Below are positions 1-6,885 of a stretch of DNA of 64,000 bases, in pieces. The stretch covers positions 434,001 through 498,000 of the forward strand of contig NZ_JAFBCX010000004.1 of the NCBI RefSeq assembly GCF_016907955.1, written 5' to 3'. Position 1 is the first letter of the stretch. Every line of letters begins with the position of its first letter. A program made the position numbers and the translations under genes. This stretch comes from Lentzea nigeriaca. GTDB taxonomy: Bacteria > Actinomycetota > Actinomycetes > Mycobacteriales > Pseudonocardiaceae. A model generated the notes under the pieces. That model did no database searches. It saw only the letters and a program-made list of their open reading frames with translations, and was not told the origin of the DNA.

Positions 1-648
1 CGTCAGGCCAGCCTCCTTGGCGAACTGCACACCGAGGAAGCTGGCCTGAACAGCCTCGATCCGCGCGCCTCGCAGCGTCAACAGCCCACTGACATCGCTA
101 AGCCTGGAGGTCGTGAGGTCGCAGCCGCTCGCGCGAGTCGCCTCAAACTCCACTTGAGGCATCTCGCATTCATCAAAAACGACGTTGGAAAGATCCCCGA
201 CGAACACCGCTTCACGGAATGAGCACCGACGGAAGATGACAGCGTTCTTCACCTGATCAATCCTGAAGGTCGCGTAGTCGAACCGGCAATCCTCCGCGTA
301 GATATCCGAAGCTTGCCCCAATGAGACTCGAAGCCCGATCGCCTGACAACGAAGAAAATCCACCCTCCGCGCGATCACATCAGCAAGGACCGCGTTCGCC
401 AAGTCCACCTCCTCGAACCTGACGTCCGAAAGTTCGAGCGGAGCAAGACGCGATTCCGACAGGTCCACGTCCGACACGAACGCCAACGAAATAGATCCCT
501 CGCCAGTGACGCCCGACTGATCGCCCTGCCGGACTCGAACCGCTTCGAGTTCGAAGTCACCACGGAACGCGGCCACCTCGTCCGAAAGGTCCTCTTCCTC
601 GAACGACGGCCGTTGAATCGTCTTGCCCGCGACTTTCAGGAACTCCAT
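1..648 (-). CDS. Pentapeptide-repeat protein (3' end outside window)
   Basis: Reading the minus strand from an ATG at 648 gives 216 codons with no stop, so the gene continues past the left edge. After about 55 residues the protein settles into repeats of the A(D/N)Lxx type (for example DLSESRLAPLELSDVRFEEV), the pattern of pentapeptide-repeat proteins, which form a right-handed beta-helix. No signal peptide or membrane segment is seen. Such proteins range from DNA mimics that protect gyrase to effectors, so the role here cannot be given. Codon third positions are visibly less GC-rich than in genes further right, which suggests acquired DNA. Start chosen as the first ATG of the open frame; no strong ribosome binding site is visible. 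Confidence 0.72.
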   Translation of the reverse strand, partial: MEFLKVAGKTIQRPSFEEEDLSDEVAAFRGDFELEAVRVRQGDQSGVTGEGSISLAFVSDVDLSESRLAPLELSDVRFEEVDLANAVLADVIARRVDFLRCQAIGLRVSLGQASDIYAEDCRFDYATFRIDQVKNAVIFRRCSFREAVFVGDLSNVVFDECEMPQVEFEATRASGCDLTTSRLSDVSGLLTLRGARIEAVQASFLGVQFAKEAGLT

Positions 649-708
649 GCAGACACAGTAGCGCACTCGACAGGGCAACAAGCCGTACCCGACGAAGTCG
701 GACACAAA

Positions 709-742
709 AAGCCCTCCGCGCGAACAATGTGACAGAGGGCTT
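709..742. terminator. Inverted repeat AAGCCCTC/GAGGGCTT
   Basis: A perfect 8-bp inverted repeat (709-716 and 735-742) with an 18-nt loop and a short A-run on its left. It lies upstream of the pentapeptide gene, so it may end a transcript entering from the right on the minus strand. The long loop makes this uncertain. The rest of 649-800 holds nothing else recognisable. Confidence 0.35.
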
Positions 743-804
743 AGCTGCACCTTCTAAAGCATATAGATCAACGGCGCGAATTCTCGCTTCCGACTCACTC
801 GGGC

Positions 805-1014
805 AGGCTGCGCATGCGCGGTCGGCCGTACGAGCTCTACATGCACGGCAACAACGACACGACGGGTGCGGTGCGCGGTGTGGAGACGGCCACGACCGGG
901 CTGGGCTGGGAGAAGGCCGCCCAGCACGTGCTCGTCACGGGTGAGCCGTCGAAGGCCGACCTGGAGGCGTGCTGGGAGCTCGGCGCCACCGTCGCGGCGA
1001 CCCTCGCGGACTAG
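805..1014 (+). pseudogene. 3' remnant of a flavodoxin/FMN-reductase-like gene
   Basis: The open frame ending at 1014 encodes MRGRPYELYMHGNNDTTGAV and continues to a C-terminus with VTGEPSKADLEACWELG. From memory this resembles the C-terminal 65 residues of actinobacterial flavodoxin-family proteins of about 200 aa. The frame continues upstream to a stop at 742, but the residues before the homologous part are unrelated, and no FMN-binding N-terminus is present. The first two thirds of the gene therefore appear to be missing, with the break near 780-810 where the sequence also turns AT-rich. An alternative is a short real gene starting at ATG 814, but there is no convincing ribosome binding site. 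Confidence 0.55.
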
Positions 1015-1059
1015 CGGCTCCCCCAGCGCCCGGTTCCACCCCAAAGGAGTAGGCGGTTC

Positions 1060-1186
1060 TCGGTAGCCTTGTGGATAAGAGGGGAGTACCTCTCAAACGG
1101 CGATGTCGTCAGCACGGATCCTCCTTGACAAGAGGATTCCGGTGTCGCCGGTCCGTTGATCTTTCACGGATGAGGGAGACCTCCGG
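1060..1186 (+). ncRNA. yybP-ykoY (manganese) riboswitch aptamer
   Basis: The conserved blocks occur in order: GGGGAGTA at 1081-1088, GTCGTCAGCACGG at about 1105-1117, and GAGGGAGACCTCCGG at 1172-1186. Helices between them are supported by pairing: GGCGA/TCGCC (1099-1103 with 1145-1149), ATCCTC/GAGGAT (1118-1123 with 1132-1137) and TCCGT/ACGGA (about 1152-1156 with 1166-1170). This family senses Mn2+ and normally sits upstream of TerC, TMEM165/GDT1 or Mn-exporting ATPase genes. No such gene follows here, so the element looks orphaned. An Rfam covariance search would settle the identification. Confidence 0.72.
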
Positions 1187-1214
1187 CCTATTCAGCATGC
1201 CTGAATGCCGGAGG
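1180..1214 (+). promoter_or_regulatory. Expression-platform hairpin of the riboswitch
   Basis: CCTCCGGC (1180-1187) pairs with GCCGGAGG (1207-1214), and ATTCAG (1190-1195) with CTGAAT (1201-1206), leaving only a 2-nt bulge. The left arm uses the conserved 3' strand of the aptamer, so this hairpin and the aptamer's closing helix are mutually exclusive. The right arm would bury a GGAGG Shine-Dalgarno sequence, which fits translational control. No start codon follows the GGAGG at normal spacing, in keeping with loss of the controlled gene. Confidence 0.5.
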
Positions 1215-1273
1215 ACCCTCGTCGTTCCTCTCCAGGAGCCGCGGGAGCACACCGGCGGAATGCAGAGGAACCG

Positions 1274-1396
1274 GTGCTCGACCTTCTCAGCGCACTCAAC
1301 GACACCGCAGGCGTCATCGCCTCGCTGCTGGCCATGGCGCTATCCGTGAAGAGCTACCGCGCCAAGCGCAAGCCGACCGCTGAAGATGACGACTGA
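1274..1396 (+). CDS. Possible 40-aa single-pass membrane peptide
   Basis: A GTG at 1274 preceded at 5-6 nt by AGAGGA opens a 40-codon frame. The product begins VLDLLSALNDTAGVIASLLA, a plausible membrane segment, followed by the basic stretch VKSYRAKRKP and an acidic end (AEDDD). I do not recognise a family. It lies downstream of the orphan riboswitch, with 59 nt between the expression-platform hairpin and the start, so it may be cotranscribed. The same frame opens earlier at ATG 1205, but the extra residues are low-complexity Arg/Pro and would overlap the hairpin. Small size makes this a tentative call. Confidence 0.4.
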   Translation: MLDLLSALNDTAGVIASLLAMALSVKSYRAKRKPTAEDDD

Positions 1397-1403
1397 GACT
1401 CAG

Positions 1404-1466
1404 TTGTCCACATGACCCCAGGGTTGTCCACAGCTACTTGTCCCCAACCTGTGGACAACCCTGGGG
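1404..1466. repeat. 18-bp perfect palindrome with DnaA-box-like words
   Basis: CCCCAGGGTTGTCCACAG (1416-1433) is exactly mirrored at 1449-1466 with a 15-nt loop. It stands between the convergent 40-aa frame and the aldo-keto reductase, so it can serve as a bidirectional terminator. TTGTCCACA, the GC-rich actinobacterial form of the DnaA box, occurs at 1404-1412 and 1424-1432 and inverted at 1450-1458, with a near match at 1438-1446. Confidence 0.6.
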
Positions 1467-1472
1467 ATTACC

Positions 1473-1488
1473 TCGAACGTATGTTCTA
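1473..1488. promoter_or_regulatory. LexA (SOS) box-like palindrome
   Basis: TCGAACGTATGTTCTA matches the actinobacterial LexA pattern TCGAAC-N4-GTTCGA except for one base in the right half. It overlaps the stop codon of the aldo-keto reductase gene rather than a promoter, and no gene starts next to it, so function is doubtful. Confidence 0.3.
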
Positions 1489-2457
1489 ACGACCCACGGC
1501 GCTCATGTCCGGGTACCGGTCACCGGCGACGGCCGTGGCGGGCACGGCGGTCTCGATCGCGGCCAGGTCGTCCGCCGACAGCTCCAGCGCCGCCGCAGCC
1601 ACGTTCTCCTCGAGGTACTTGATGCGCTTCGTGCCGGGGATCGGCACGACGTCGTCGCCGCGGTGCTGTACCCACGCCAGCGCCAGCTGACCTGCCGTGA
1701 CGCCGCGCTCGGCGGCCAGTGCCCGCAGGTCCTCGACCATCTTCAGGTTCGTGTCGAGGTTGGCGCCGGAGAAGCGCGGCTGACCGACGGCGCGGAAGTC
1801 GTCGGCGCCGAAGTCGGCGGCCGACGTGAAGCGGCCGGTCAGCACGCCGCGGCCGAGCGGCGAGTAGGGCACCAGGCCGATGCCCAGCTCACGGGCGGTC
1901 GGCACGATCTCCGCCTCGATGTCGCGCGACCACAGCGACCACTCGCTCTGCAGCGCCGTGATCGGGTGGACGGCGTGGGCGCGGCGCAGGGTCTCGGCTC
2001 CTGCCTCGGACAGACCCAGGTACCGCACCTTGCCCTCGGTCACCAGCTCGGCCATCGCGCCGACGGTCTCCTCGATGGGCGTGTCCGACGGCACGCGGTG
2101 CAGGTAGTACAGGTCGATCACGTCGGTGCCGAGCCGCTTCAGCGAGCCCTCGACGGACGCCCGCACGTAGTCGCGGTCGCCGCGGATCGACCGGGCACCG
2201 CCCTCCTCGCGCACGATGCCGAACTTCGTGGCCAGCACGACGTCCGAGCGACGGTCCGCGATCGCGCGGCCCACGAGCTCCTCGTTCACGTACGGGCCGT
2301 ACATGTCGGCCGTGTCGACCAACGTCACGCCGAGCTCCAGGGCCCGGTGGATCACCGCGATCGACTCCGACTCGTCGCCGGCGCCGTAGAACTCCGACAT
2401 TCCCATGCAGCCGAGCCCCTGCGGCCCGACTTCCAGCTCACCCAAGAAACGGCTCAC
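1486..2457 (-). CDS. Aldo/keto reductase (AKR family)
   Basis: A 323-aa NADPH-dependent aldo/keto reductase of the YdhF/IolS-like type, predicted to reduce aldehydes or ketones in the cytoplasm. The catalytic tetrad is visible: Asp48 and Tyr53 in VDTADMYG, Lys78 in LATKFG and His120 in LYYLHR. The C-terminal part has the cofactor-binding region around VVPIPGTKR. The start is a GTG at 2457 that shares GTGA with the stop of the upstream merR-type gene, so the two are translationally coupled. The MerR regulator is therefore the likely controller. The natural substrate cannot be read from the sequence. Confidence 0.93.
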   Translation of the reverse strand: MSRFLGELEVGPQGLGCMGMSEFYGAGDESESIAVIHRALELGVTLVDTADMYGPYVNEELVGRAIADRRSDVVLATKFGIVREEGGARSIRGDRDYVRASVEGSLKRLGTDVIDLYYLHRVPSDTPIEETVGAMAELVTEGKVRYLGLSEAGAETLRRAHAVHPITALQSEWSLWSRDIEAEIVPTARELGIGLVPYSPLGRGVLTGRFTSAADFGADDFRAVGQPRFSGANLDTNLKMVEDLRALAAERGVTAGQLALAWVQHRGDDVVPIPGTKRIKYLEENVAAAALELSADDLAAIETAVPATAVAGDRYPDMSAVGR

Positions 2458-2831
2458 GCCGTGGCCTCCAAGTCACGCTCGACCACCGCGTAGTGGTCGA
2501 TCTTGTAGTCGAGCACCTCCAGACACGTCTGCAGCTCAGCGATGCGGGCGCGAACGTCGGCGCGGTGGTCGACGAGGATCTGCTTGCGGCGCCCTGTGGT
2601 CAGGTCGCCTTTGTGCCTGAGCTGCGCGTACTCGCGCATCATGCGGATCGGCATGCCGGTCGTGCGCAGGCGCGTCACGAAGGCCAGCCAGCCGAGGTCC
2701 TCATCCGAGTAGCTGCGGCGACCACCCGAGTCACGCGCGGGCGGGTCGACGAGCCCGATTCGTTCGTAGTAGCGCAGGGTGTCGATGGACAACCCGCTGC
2801 GCTGCGCGGCTTGGGCTATCGAGTAACTCAC
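2454..2831 (-). CDS. MerR-family transcriptional regulator
   Basis: A 125-aa regulator. Residues 1-70 carry the MerR winged helix ([20 protein letters not shown], then a GGRRSY turn), and residues 80-118 form the dimerisation helix. No cysteine pair for metal binding is present, so it belongs with the organic-effector MerR proteins that sit beside oxidoreductases. The GTG at 2831 was chosen because a promoter box ends 7 nt before it, which would make the mRNA leaderless. The longer open frame up to 2966 would cross the operator. It overlaps the aldo/keto reductase gene by GTGA. Confidence 0.9.
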   Translation of the reverse strand: MSYSIAQAAQRSGLSIDTLRYYERIGLVDPPARDSGGRRSYSDEDLGWLAFVTRLRTTGMPIRMMREYAQLRHKGDLTTGRRKQILVDHRADVRARIAELQTCLEVLDYKIDHYAVVERDLEATA

Positions 2832-2838
2832 GGATCCG

Positions 2839-2869
2839 ACGCTATGACCTAGAGCGCGCTCTAGGTCAA
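2839..2869 (-). promoter_or_regulatory. MerR-type promoter with 22-bp palindromic operator
   Basis: On the minus strand a -35 TTGACC (2864-2869) and a -10 TAGCGT (2839-2844) are 19 bp apart. This is the over-long spacer typical of MerR-activated promoters. The spacer is filled by a perfect palindrome, half-site GACCTAGAGCG (2846-2856) and its complement (2857-2867). Only 7 nt separate the -10 from the GTG start. Confidence 0.78.
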
Positions 2870-3252
2870 GCGGAATCCTTGGGAAGACCCCACGCCTCGA
2901 GATGGCCCGCCATCTCCGGGACGTCGATCTTGTCCCGGCCCAGGGCGCGCACCAGGTCCAACGCATCGTCCTCGTCAGCGTCGATCCAGTAGCCGTTGAT
3001 GTCGCACATCGTGACGGCGGACACCCAGCCGAGCCGCCAGTTTCCCTCGACCAGGGGGCGGGTTCGCACGATCGAGTCGAGCAAGGCGGAGGACTTCAAC
3101 CACAGCGTGTCGTAAGCCTCCACGCCGAGAACGGTGGCGCGGGGACGGTAGGCCGCCGTGTCCAGCAGACCGATGTCCCTGACGACGAGGTCGCCGCCGG
3201 TCACGGCCGTGGCCAGCACTAAGAGGTCCCCGGCGTCGAGGTAGGAGATCAC
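2866..3252 (-). CDS. Doc/Fic-family toxin homologue with altered motif
   Basis: A 128-aa protein with the start EYLD-like (ISYLDAGDLLVLA) and layout of death-on-curing toxins, which phosphorylate EF-Tu. The Fic/Doc core HxFx(D/A)GNKR is represented by RPLVEGNWRLGW. The catalytic His is Arg, the Asp is Glu and the Lys is Trp, while the GN and Arg are kept. This suggests a weak or dead enzyme, or a shifted activity. It lies 32 nt downstream of an RHH antitoxin gene, the normal toxin-antitoxin order. The start is GTG 3252. Its 3' end runs into the operator of the next gene. Confidence 0.75.
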   Translation of the reverse strand: MISYLDAGDLLVLATAVTGGDLVVRDIGLLDTAAYRPRATVLGVEAYDTLWLKSSALLDSIVRTRPLVEGNWRLGWVSAVTMCDINGYWIDADEDDALDLVRALGRDKIDVPEMAGHLEAWGLPKDSA

Positions 3253-3284
3253 GGCACCCAGTTGATCACAGAGGTCTGACAGTT

Positions 3285-3491
3285 TCAGGAAGATCCGAGC
3301 CTATCCAAAAGACCTCGGTACTTGGGCAGGACTCGCCCGAGCACCTCGCCGAGCTTCTCCTCCTGCTGCATGCGCTGGTAGCGGTCCGCGATCGCGAGAC
3401 GCACGACCTCCTGCTTGGAGCGCCCCTCGGCCTGCGCCAGTTCAGCGAGCCGCAGGTTCTCCTCTTCGGTCAACCGCAAGGTCATCGCCAT
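3285..3491 (-). CDS. Ribbon-helix-helix antitoxin
   Basis: A 68-aa protein beginning MAMTLRLTEEENLRLAELAQ, a CopG/MetJ-type ribbon-helix-helix domain, followed by a charged tail likely to wrap the toxin. It precedes the Doc-like gene and would bind its own promoter. Two ATGs (3491 and 3485) are possible starts. A longer frame from GTG 3521 would run through the palindromic operator at 3501-3520 and is rejected. Confidence 0.8.
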   Translation of the reverse strand: MAMTLRLTEEENLRLAELAQAEGRSKQEVVRLAIADRYQRMQQEEKLGEVLGRVLPKYRGLLDRLGSS

Positions 3492-3500
3492 TCCAGGCAC

Positions 3501-3520
3501 GGTACCAATGTGATACCACA
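3501..3520. promoter_or_regulatory. Palindromic operator between toxin-antitoxin pair and TetR gene
   Basis: GGTACCAATGTGATACC (3501-3517) is a near-palindrome with half-site GGTAyCA, and TGTG-N4-CACA overlaps it at 3509-3520. It lies just upstream of the antitoxin start and 16-28 bp from the divergent TetR promoter. It is therefore a candidate site for the RHH antitoxin. Confidence 0.5.
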
Positions 3521-3535
3521 CAAACCAGAGGCCGT

Positions 3536-3541
3536 TAGGAT
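3536..3541 (+). promoter_or_regulatory. -10 box of the TetR gene
   Basis: TAGGAT lies 6 nt before the ATG at 3548, which places the transcription start on or next to the start codon, a leaderless arrangement. It also supports ATG 3548 over the GTG at 3545. Confidence 0.5.
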
Positions 3542-3547
3542 TGCGTG

Positions 3548-4171
3548 ATGCCTCGGCCCAAGACCCACGACGACGCTCTGCGACGGCGTCTGCTCGAGCG
3601 GGCGGGCGAGCTGCTCAGCACCGAGGGCCCCGCCGCGGTGAGCCTGCGCAAGATCGCCACCGACGTCAACACCTCGACCACGGCGGTCTATTCCCTCTTC
3701 GGCGGGAAACCGGCGTTGCTCGAGGCGCTCTACGACGAGGCGTTCAACCGGTTCGGGGCGCACCTCACGGCCGTGCCGGTCACCGACGACCCCGCGGAGG
3801 ACCTGGTCCAGATCGGGCTGGCGTACCGGCGCAGCGCGCTCGCGGACCCGCAGTTCTACTCGGTGCTCTACTCGAAGGTCGTCGAACCGACGAAGGCGAT
3901 GAGCCGCGCGGCCGGCAGGACGTTCGCGCCGGTGATCGACGCGGTGCGGCGCGCGATCGAGCAGAGGGTGTTCCTGGACTCCGACCCCGAGCAGATCGCG
4001 ATGTCGATGTGGGGCATCGCGCACGGCCTGGTGAGCCTGGAGCTCAACGGAAACCTGCCGCCCGGTGTCGACGCGGCCGCCACGTACGAGGTGGCGTTGC
4101 GCGCGCACGGCAGGGGCTGGCTGGCGGAATCCGGGGAGGCGGCCGCCGCGAAACCTCCCCGGACCCGCTGA
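3548..4171 (+). CDS. TetR/AcrR-family regulator
   Basis: A 207-aa repressor. Residues 8-55 are the TetR helix-turn-helix (LRKIATDVNTSTTAVYSLFG), and the rest is a WHG-type ligand-binding domain with a HGLVSLELNG motif near residue 160. The ligand is unknown. It is divergent from the toxin-antitoxin pair and convergent with the chitinase gene, so no obvious target adjoins it except its own promoter. GTG 3545 is an alternative start one codon upstream. Confidence 0.9.
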   Translation: MPRPKTHDDALRRRLLERAGELLSTEGPAAVSLRKIATDVNTSTTAVYSLFGGKPALLEALYDEAFNRFGAHLTAVPVTDDPAEDLVQIGLAYRRSALADPQFYSVLYSKVVEPTKAMSRAAGRTFAPVIDAVRRAIEQRVFLDSDPEQIAMSMWGIAHGLVSLELNGNLPPGVDAAATYEVALRAHGRGWLAESGEAAAAKPPRTR

Positions 4172-4190
4172 ACTGTCCGATCCGGACAGT
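4172..4190. terminator. Bidirectional hairpin between TetR and chitinase genes
   Basis: ACTGTCCG (4172-4179) and CGGACAGT (4183-4190) form a perfect 8-bp stem with a 3-nt loop. It begins immediately after the TetR stop codon and lies 4 bp from the end of the convergent chitinase gene. Confidence 0.65.
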
Positions 4191-4194
4191 CCGT

Positions 4195-5487
4195 CTACCT
4201 CAAGGCGCCATGCAGCGCCTTGATCAGCTCAGCGTCCGCGGTGTCGCCGTCGAGCGACCAGATCATCGCGCCGCCCAAGCGGTTCGCGTTGATGAAGCGG
4301 GCCTTGCGCCTCATCTCGGTCGCGTCGTCGTAGGTCCACCACGTCGTGCCGTCGTAGATCCACGCGAAGCCCGCTCGCTCATCGCGGTAGATCTTGAACT
4401 TCGGGTCGGCGAGTTTCGGCTTGATGGCGTGGAAGTCCTCGTAGCCCGCCTCGTACGTGGCAGGCGCCGGCGTGCCCGTGCCGAACAGGCCGTTGCGCGT
4501 GCCGGGTGCGACGCCGGTCCAGCCGCGGCCGTAGAACGGAACGCCGAGCACCGCCTTCGACCGCGGGGCACCGCGCCGCAGCCACGCGTCGACCGTCACC
4601 TCGGAGCTGAACTCGTTCGCCGACGGGTCGCCCTTGGGCACGCGCAACGCGGACTGCTGGTTCGCCTCCGGGTCCCACGCGCCGTGGTAGTCGTAGCCCT
4701 GCAGCGTGCCGAAGGTGAGGTAGCAGAACACCTTTCCGGCCTCGAAGCCCTTGTCGATCTGCTTCGGGTCGGCCGGGAGGAACGCCGTCAGGTCGCGGTT
4801 CCAGCCCATCTGCTTGCGGTACTCGGCCAGCAGTAGCGTGAAGTTCTCGCGGTCCTCGTCGCGCACGACGTTGGGCGGCTCCATGTTGCCGTTGCTGGCA
4901 GGCCATTCCCAGTCGAGGTCGACGCCGTCGAAGACGCCCTTAGCGGCACCCTCCGGCAGACCCGGCAGGTTGCCCTTGATCCACATGTCGGTGCACGACT
5001 TCACGTGCGCGGCGCGCGACTCCGGCGTCAGCGCGGCGTTGGAGAAGTAACGGGAGCCCGTCCAGCCGCCGAGCGAGATGTTGATGTGCAGCTTCGGGTA
5101 CTTGGCCTTGAGCTGCTTGAGCTGGTTGAGGTTGCCCATCAGGGCCTGTCCCGGCTCGTCGGCCTTGCCGCTGACGGACTGCTCCGCCGTGTACGGCATC
5201 TGCCAGTCGGCCCACGGGTCGGCGCTGACGCACTTGCCGGACTCGTCGAGGAATCCGAAGGCGTAGTTGAGGTGCGTGAGCCGCGCCGCGGCCCCGCTGT
5301 CGACGAGGTTGCGGACCCGGAAGTTCCGGCCGTACACGCCCCACTGGATGAAGTACCCGACCGTGCGGGTCTTCGAGTAGCCGTGGTGCCCATCGGTCTC
5401 GACATCGGCGTTCGCGGGCGCATAAGCCAGCGACGCGGACAGGGCGCCGACCACGAGCGTGGCGACACCCCATCTCCGTCTGGACAT
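4195..5487 (-). CDS. Secreted GH18 chitinase
   Basis: A 430-aa family 18 glycoside hydrolase that cleaves chitin to chito-oligosaccharides outside the cell. Residues 1-28 are a Sec signal peptide ending PANA. The catalytic DxxDxDxE motif is complete at 187-194 (FDGVDLDWEW, general acid Glu194), and the SxGG substrate motif lies at 138-141. The C-terminal MIWSLDGD strand closes the barrel. No carbohydrate-binding module is present. ATG 5487 was chosen because GAGGAG precedes it and the signal peptide begins there; the frame opens to 5538. A DasR-type operator lies upstream. Confidence 0.95.
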   Translation of the reverse strand: MSRRRWGVATLVVGALSASLAYAPANADVETDGHHGYSKTRTVGYFIQWGVYGRNFRVRNLVDSGAAARLTHLNYAFGFLDESGKCVSADPWADWQMPYTAEQSVSGKADEPGQALMGNLNQLKQLKAKYPKLHINISLGGWTGSRYFSNAALTPESRAAHVKSCTDMWIKGNLPGLPEGAAKGVFDGVDLDWEWPASNGNMEPPNVVRDEDRENFTLLLAEYRKQMGWNRDLTAFLPADPKQIDKGFEAGKVFCYLTFGTLQGYDYHGAWDPEANQQSALRVPKGDPSANEFSSEVTVDAWLRRGAPRSKAVLGVPFYGRGWTGVAPGTRNGLFGTGTPAPATYEAGYEDFHAIKPKLADPKFKIYRDERAGFAWIYDGTTWWTYDDATEMRRKARFINANRLGGAMIWSLDGDTADAELIKALHGALR

Positions 5488-5543
5488 GGTTCTCCTCAAT
5501 ACGGATCGCGGCAGCGGCGATGTGGTCCACAGCACCATAGGGC

Positions 5544-5559
5544 TGAGGTCTAGACCATT
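5544..5559 (-). promoter_or_regulatory. DasR-responsive element upstream of the chitinase gene
   Basis: On the minus strand AATGGTCTAGACCTCA matches the dre consensus A(G/C)TGGTCTAGACCA(G/C)T at the core TGGTCTAGACC. DasR is the N-acetylglucosamine-responsive GntR repressor of chitinase genes in Streptomyces. The site is 57 bp upstream of the start codon, so the chitinase should be induced when GlcNAc-6-phosphate accumulates. Confidence 0.78.
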
Positions 5560-5583
5560 GCTACGTCCGATCGGAGGTATGTC

Positions 5584-6207
5584 CTAAACCGCCCCGTACA
5601 GACGGTCACCGGCATCGCCCAGGCCGGGGACGATGTAGCCGGAGTCGTTCAACCGCTCGTCCACGGACGCCGTGATGAGACGCACCGGGAGTTTGGAGTC
5701 CTCGAGGTGGTTGATGCCCTCGGGCGCCGCGAGCACGCACACGGCCGTCACGTCGGTCGCGCCGCGCTGGGTCAGCAGCCGGATCGTGTACGCCATCGAG
5801 CCGCCGGTCGCGAGCATCGGGTCGAGCACGAACACCGGGCGTCCCGCGAGGTTCTCCGGCAGCGACTCCATGTACGGGGTGGGCTGCAACGTCTCCTCGT
5901 CGCGCGCGAGGCCGACGAACCCCATCTGGGCGTCCGGGATCAGCTTGTGCGCCTGGTCGGCCATGCCCAGACCGGCCCGCAGCACCGGCACGAGCAGCGG
6001 CGGGTTCGCGAGCTTGTAGCCCGTGGTCCGCGCGACCGGGGTGTGCGTGCGCTCCTCGGTCAGCGGCGCCTCACGCATGGCCTCGTAGACCAGCATGACG
6101 GTGAGTTCCTGCAGCGCGGCACGGAAAGCAGCGTTGTCCGTGCGCGCATCGCGCATGGTTGTGAGTCTCGCCTTGGCGAGTGGATGATCGACGACGAGGA
6201 CGTCCAT
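5584..6207 (-). CDS. upp: Uracil phosphoribosyltransferase
   Basis: A 207-aa enzyme converting uracil and PRPP to UMP in pyrimidine salvage. The PRPP loop is DPMLATGGS at 129-137, and the uracil-binding C-terminus has [13 protein letters not shown]. The length is typical of Upp. ATG 6207 fits the family's N-terminus ([15 protein letters not shown]); the open frame reaches 6564, but that extension covers the divergent gene. Transcribed toward the chitinase gene, with 33 bp separating it from the divergent MDMPI-family gene. Confidence 0.95.
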   Translation of the reverse strand: MDVLVVDHPLAKARLTTMRDARTDNAAFRAALQELTVMLVYEAMREAPLTEERTHTPVARTTGYKLANPPLLVPVLRAGLGMADQAHKLIPDAQMGFVGLARDEETLQPTPYMESLPENLAGRPVFVLDPMLATGGSMAYTIRLLTQRGATDVTAVCVLAAPEGINHLEDSKLPVRLITASVDERLNDSGYIVPGLGDAGDRLYGAV

Positions 6208-6240
6208 GCCCGACACCGTAACCGCTGCGAGGAGCCAAGG

Positions 6241-6852
6241 GTGTTCGAAGAGATCTACCGCGAGGCGCGTCAGCGCATCGTCGGCCTGACGATGGGCCTG
6301 AGCGCCGACGAACTGGCCCGCGTGGTGCCCGCCTGTCCTGAGTGGACCGTGCACCAGCTGATCGCGCATCTGGCCGGCGGAGCCTCCGATCTGGTGAACG
6401 GCCGCATGGAGGGCGCACCGGGTACCGAGTGGACGGCGCGGCACGTCGCCGAGCGCGAGAACGTCCCGGCGGACGACCTGCTGCAGCAGTGGAACGCCGC
6501 CGGCACACGCATCGACGCGATGGAACGGATCCCGCACCAGCTGGCGTTCGACGCGATCACCCACGAGGCGGACCTGCGGGCGGCGCTCGGCCGGGAACGC
6601 CTGCCGGACTCCGTGTGGTTCCCGACCCTGGTGTGGATGGTACCGCGCGTGCTGCCAGGGGTGACCTTCAAGACCGACCTCGGCGTGATCGGCGACGGCC
6701 CGGCCACGATCGAGGCCGGGGCGTTCGACCTGTGGCGCGCGTTCTTCGGCAGGCGGTCGCGCCGCCAGATGCAGGCGTGGCCCTCCTCCGACCCGGCACT
6801 GGTGGAGAAGATCCCGTTCTTCCCCACGCGCGACACCGATCTGGTGGAGTGA
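6241..6852 (+). CDS. Maleylpyruvate-isomerase-family (mycothiol-dependent) protein
   Basis: A 203-aa protein of the DinB-like MDMPI_N superfamily. Seen directly: the N-terminal four-helix region with [15 protein letters not shown], then [10 protein letters not shown], both hallmarks of the actinobacterial family that uses mycothiol and a divalent metal. His364-type ligands are represented by His in HQLIAHL and HEADLR. The substrate is unknown; many members are S-transferases. The GTG start is preceded by GAGGAG. It is divergent from upp. Confidence 0.82.
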   Translation: MFEEIYREARQRIVGLTMGLSADELARVVPACPEWTVHQLIAHLAGGASDLVNGRMEGAPGTEWTARHVAERENVPADDLLQQWNAAGTRIDAMERIPHQLAFDAITHEADLRAALGRERLPDSVWFPTLVWMVPRVLPGVTFKTDLGVIGDGPATIEAGAFDLWRAFFGRRSRRQMQAWPSSDPALVEKIPFFPTRDTDLVE

Positions 6853-6885
6853 ACGCCGTTAACTGAAGGGTGTAGGGTCGGCCGC

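Noticed and set aside
1438-2493. 351-codon open frame on the plus strand
   Set aside because: Antisense of the aldo-keto reductase, which has a complete catalytic tetrad; the plus frame has no family features.
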